Source of the DNA: Bradyrhizobium sp. JYMT SZCCT0428
Lineage (GTDB): Bacteria > Pseudomonadota > Alphaproteobacteria > Rhizobiales > Xanthobacteraceae
Assembly (NCBI RefSeq): GCF_018131075.1
Contig: NZ_JAFCLS010000032.1
Location: forward strand, 1-64,000
Length of the DNA stretch: 64,000 nucleotides
Reading direction: 5' to 3'
Shown here in pieces: positions 63,989-64,000 of this stretch. The notes under the pieces were generated by a model. The model was given only the letters and a program-made list of their open reading frames with translations. It had not been told where the DNA came from and ran no database searches. Each line of letters opens with the position of its first letter. Position 1 is the stretch's first letter. Position numbers and translations under genes: made by a program.

Positions 63989-64000
63989 GCCAGATGCCGC

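Overview
The window looks like a chromosomal segment of a Bradyrhizobium-type alphaproteobacterium. This rests on the high-GC core genes (gltBD, hemH, cpdR, kdsD-like), a ROSE-type RNA thermometer in front of an hsp20 gene, several palindromic repeats of the kind common in Bradyrhizobium, and many tiny hypothetical proteins of families seen mostly in Bradyrhizobium. No species can be named from the sequence alone.

Region A (1 to about 16,450) is an accessory, decaying zone. It holds short hypothetical genes mixed with clear gene relics: frameshifted, truncated or fused pieces of an ATP-dependent DNA ligase, a PilZ protein, a transglutaminase, cold-shock proteins and a thioredoxin-reductase-like/sugar-binding chimera. 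It ends with an intact three-gene cassette, DUF3489 - DUF2924 - large serine recombinase (13,504-15,975).

Region B (16,452-27,126) is a discrete island of about 10.7 kb integrated in a tRNA-Val(GAC) gene. An exact 45-bp direct repeat, equal to the 3' part of the tRNA from the anticodon loop to CCA, marks both ends. The intact tRNA lies at the right end beside a tyrosine integrase (25,826-27,052) and an AlpA/Xis-like gene. The island carries a VapE-type helicase (apparently frameshifted) with an iteron-like cluster just downstream, then a short packaging/capsid-like operon (small DNA-binding protein, HK97-fold major capsid protein, two small proteins). I see no portal, large terminase or tail genes, so it resembles a phage satellite that keeps its own capsid gene. 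An inverted-repeat-bounded segment carrying an ABC substrate-binding protein, without a transposase, interrupts the end of the capsid operon. On the opposite strand sits a coupled three-gene module: ribbon-helix-helix regulator, membrane-anchored protein, and TIGR02391/HEPN-like protein. This module is the best candidate for an undescribed defence or toxin-antitoxin-like system.

Region C (27,157-64,000) is ordinary core or core-like chromosome: cpdR, N-formylglutamate amidohydrolase, a candidate anti-Shine-Dalgarno sRNA, a hisN-type phosphatase, isochorismatase, a Bug/TctC binding protein, a CorA-like protein facing a CorA transporter, a GST gene with an internal UGA, LysR and TSUP genes, a secreted lipase-like protein, LysE, an adenylate cyclase-TPR protein, a PCP-motif protein, epimerase and hydrolases, ROSE-hsp20, gltB-gltD, an outer-membrane barrel, an arabinose-5-phosphate isomerase, CMD/HxlR, NfeD-SPFH, hemH and MAPEG. 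Palindromic and interspersed repeats punctuate the intergenic spaces.
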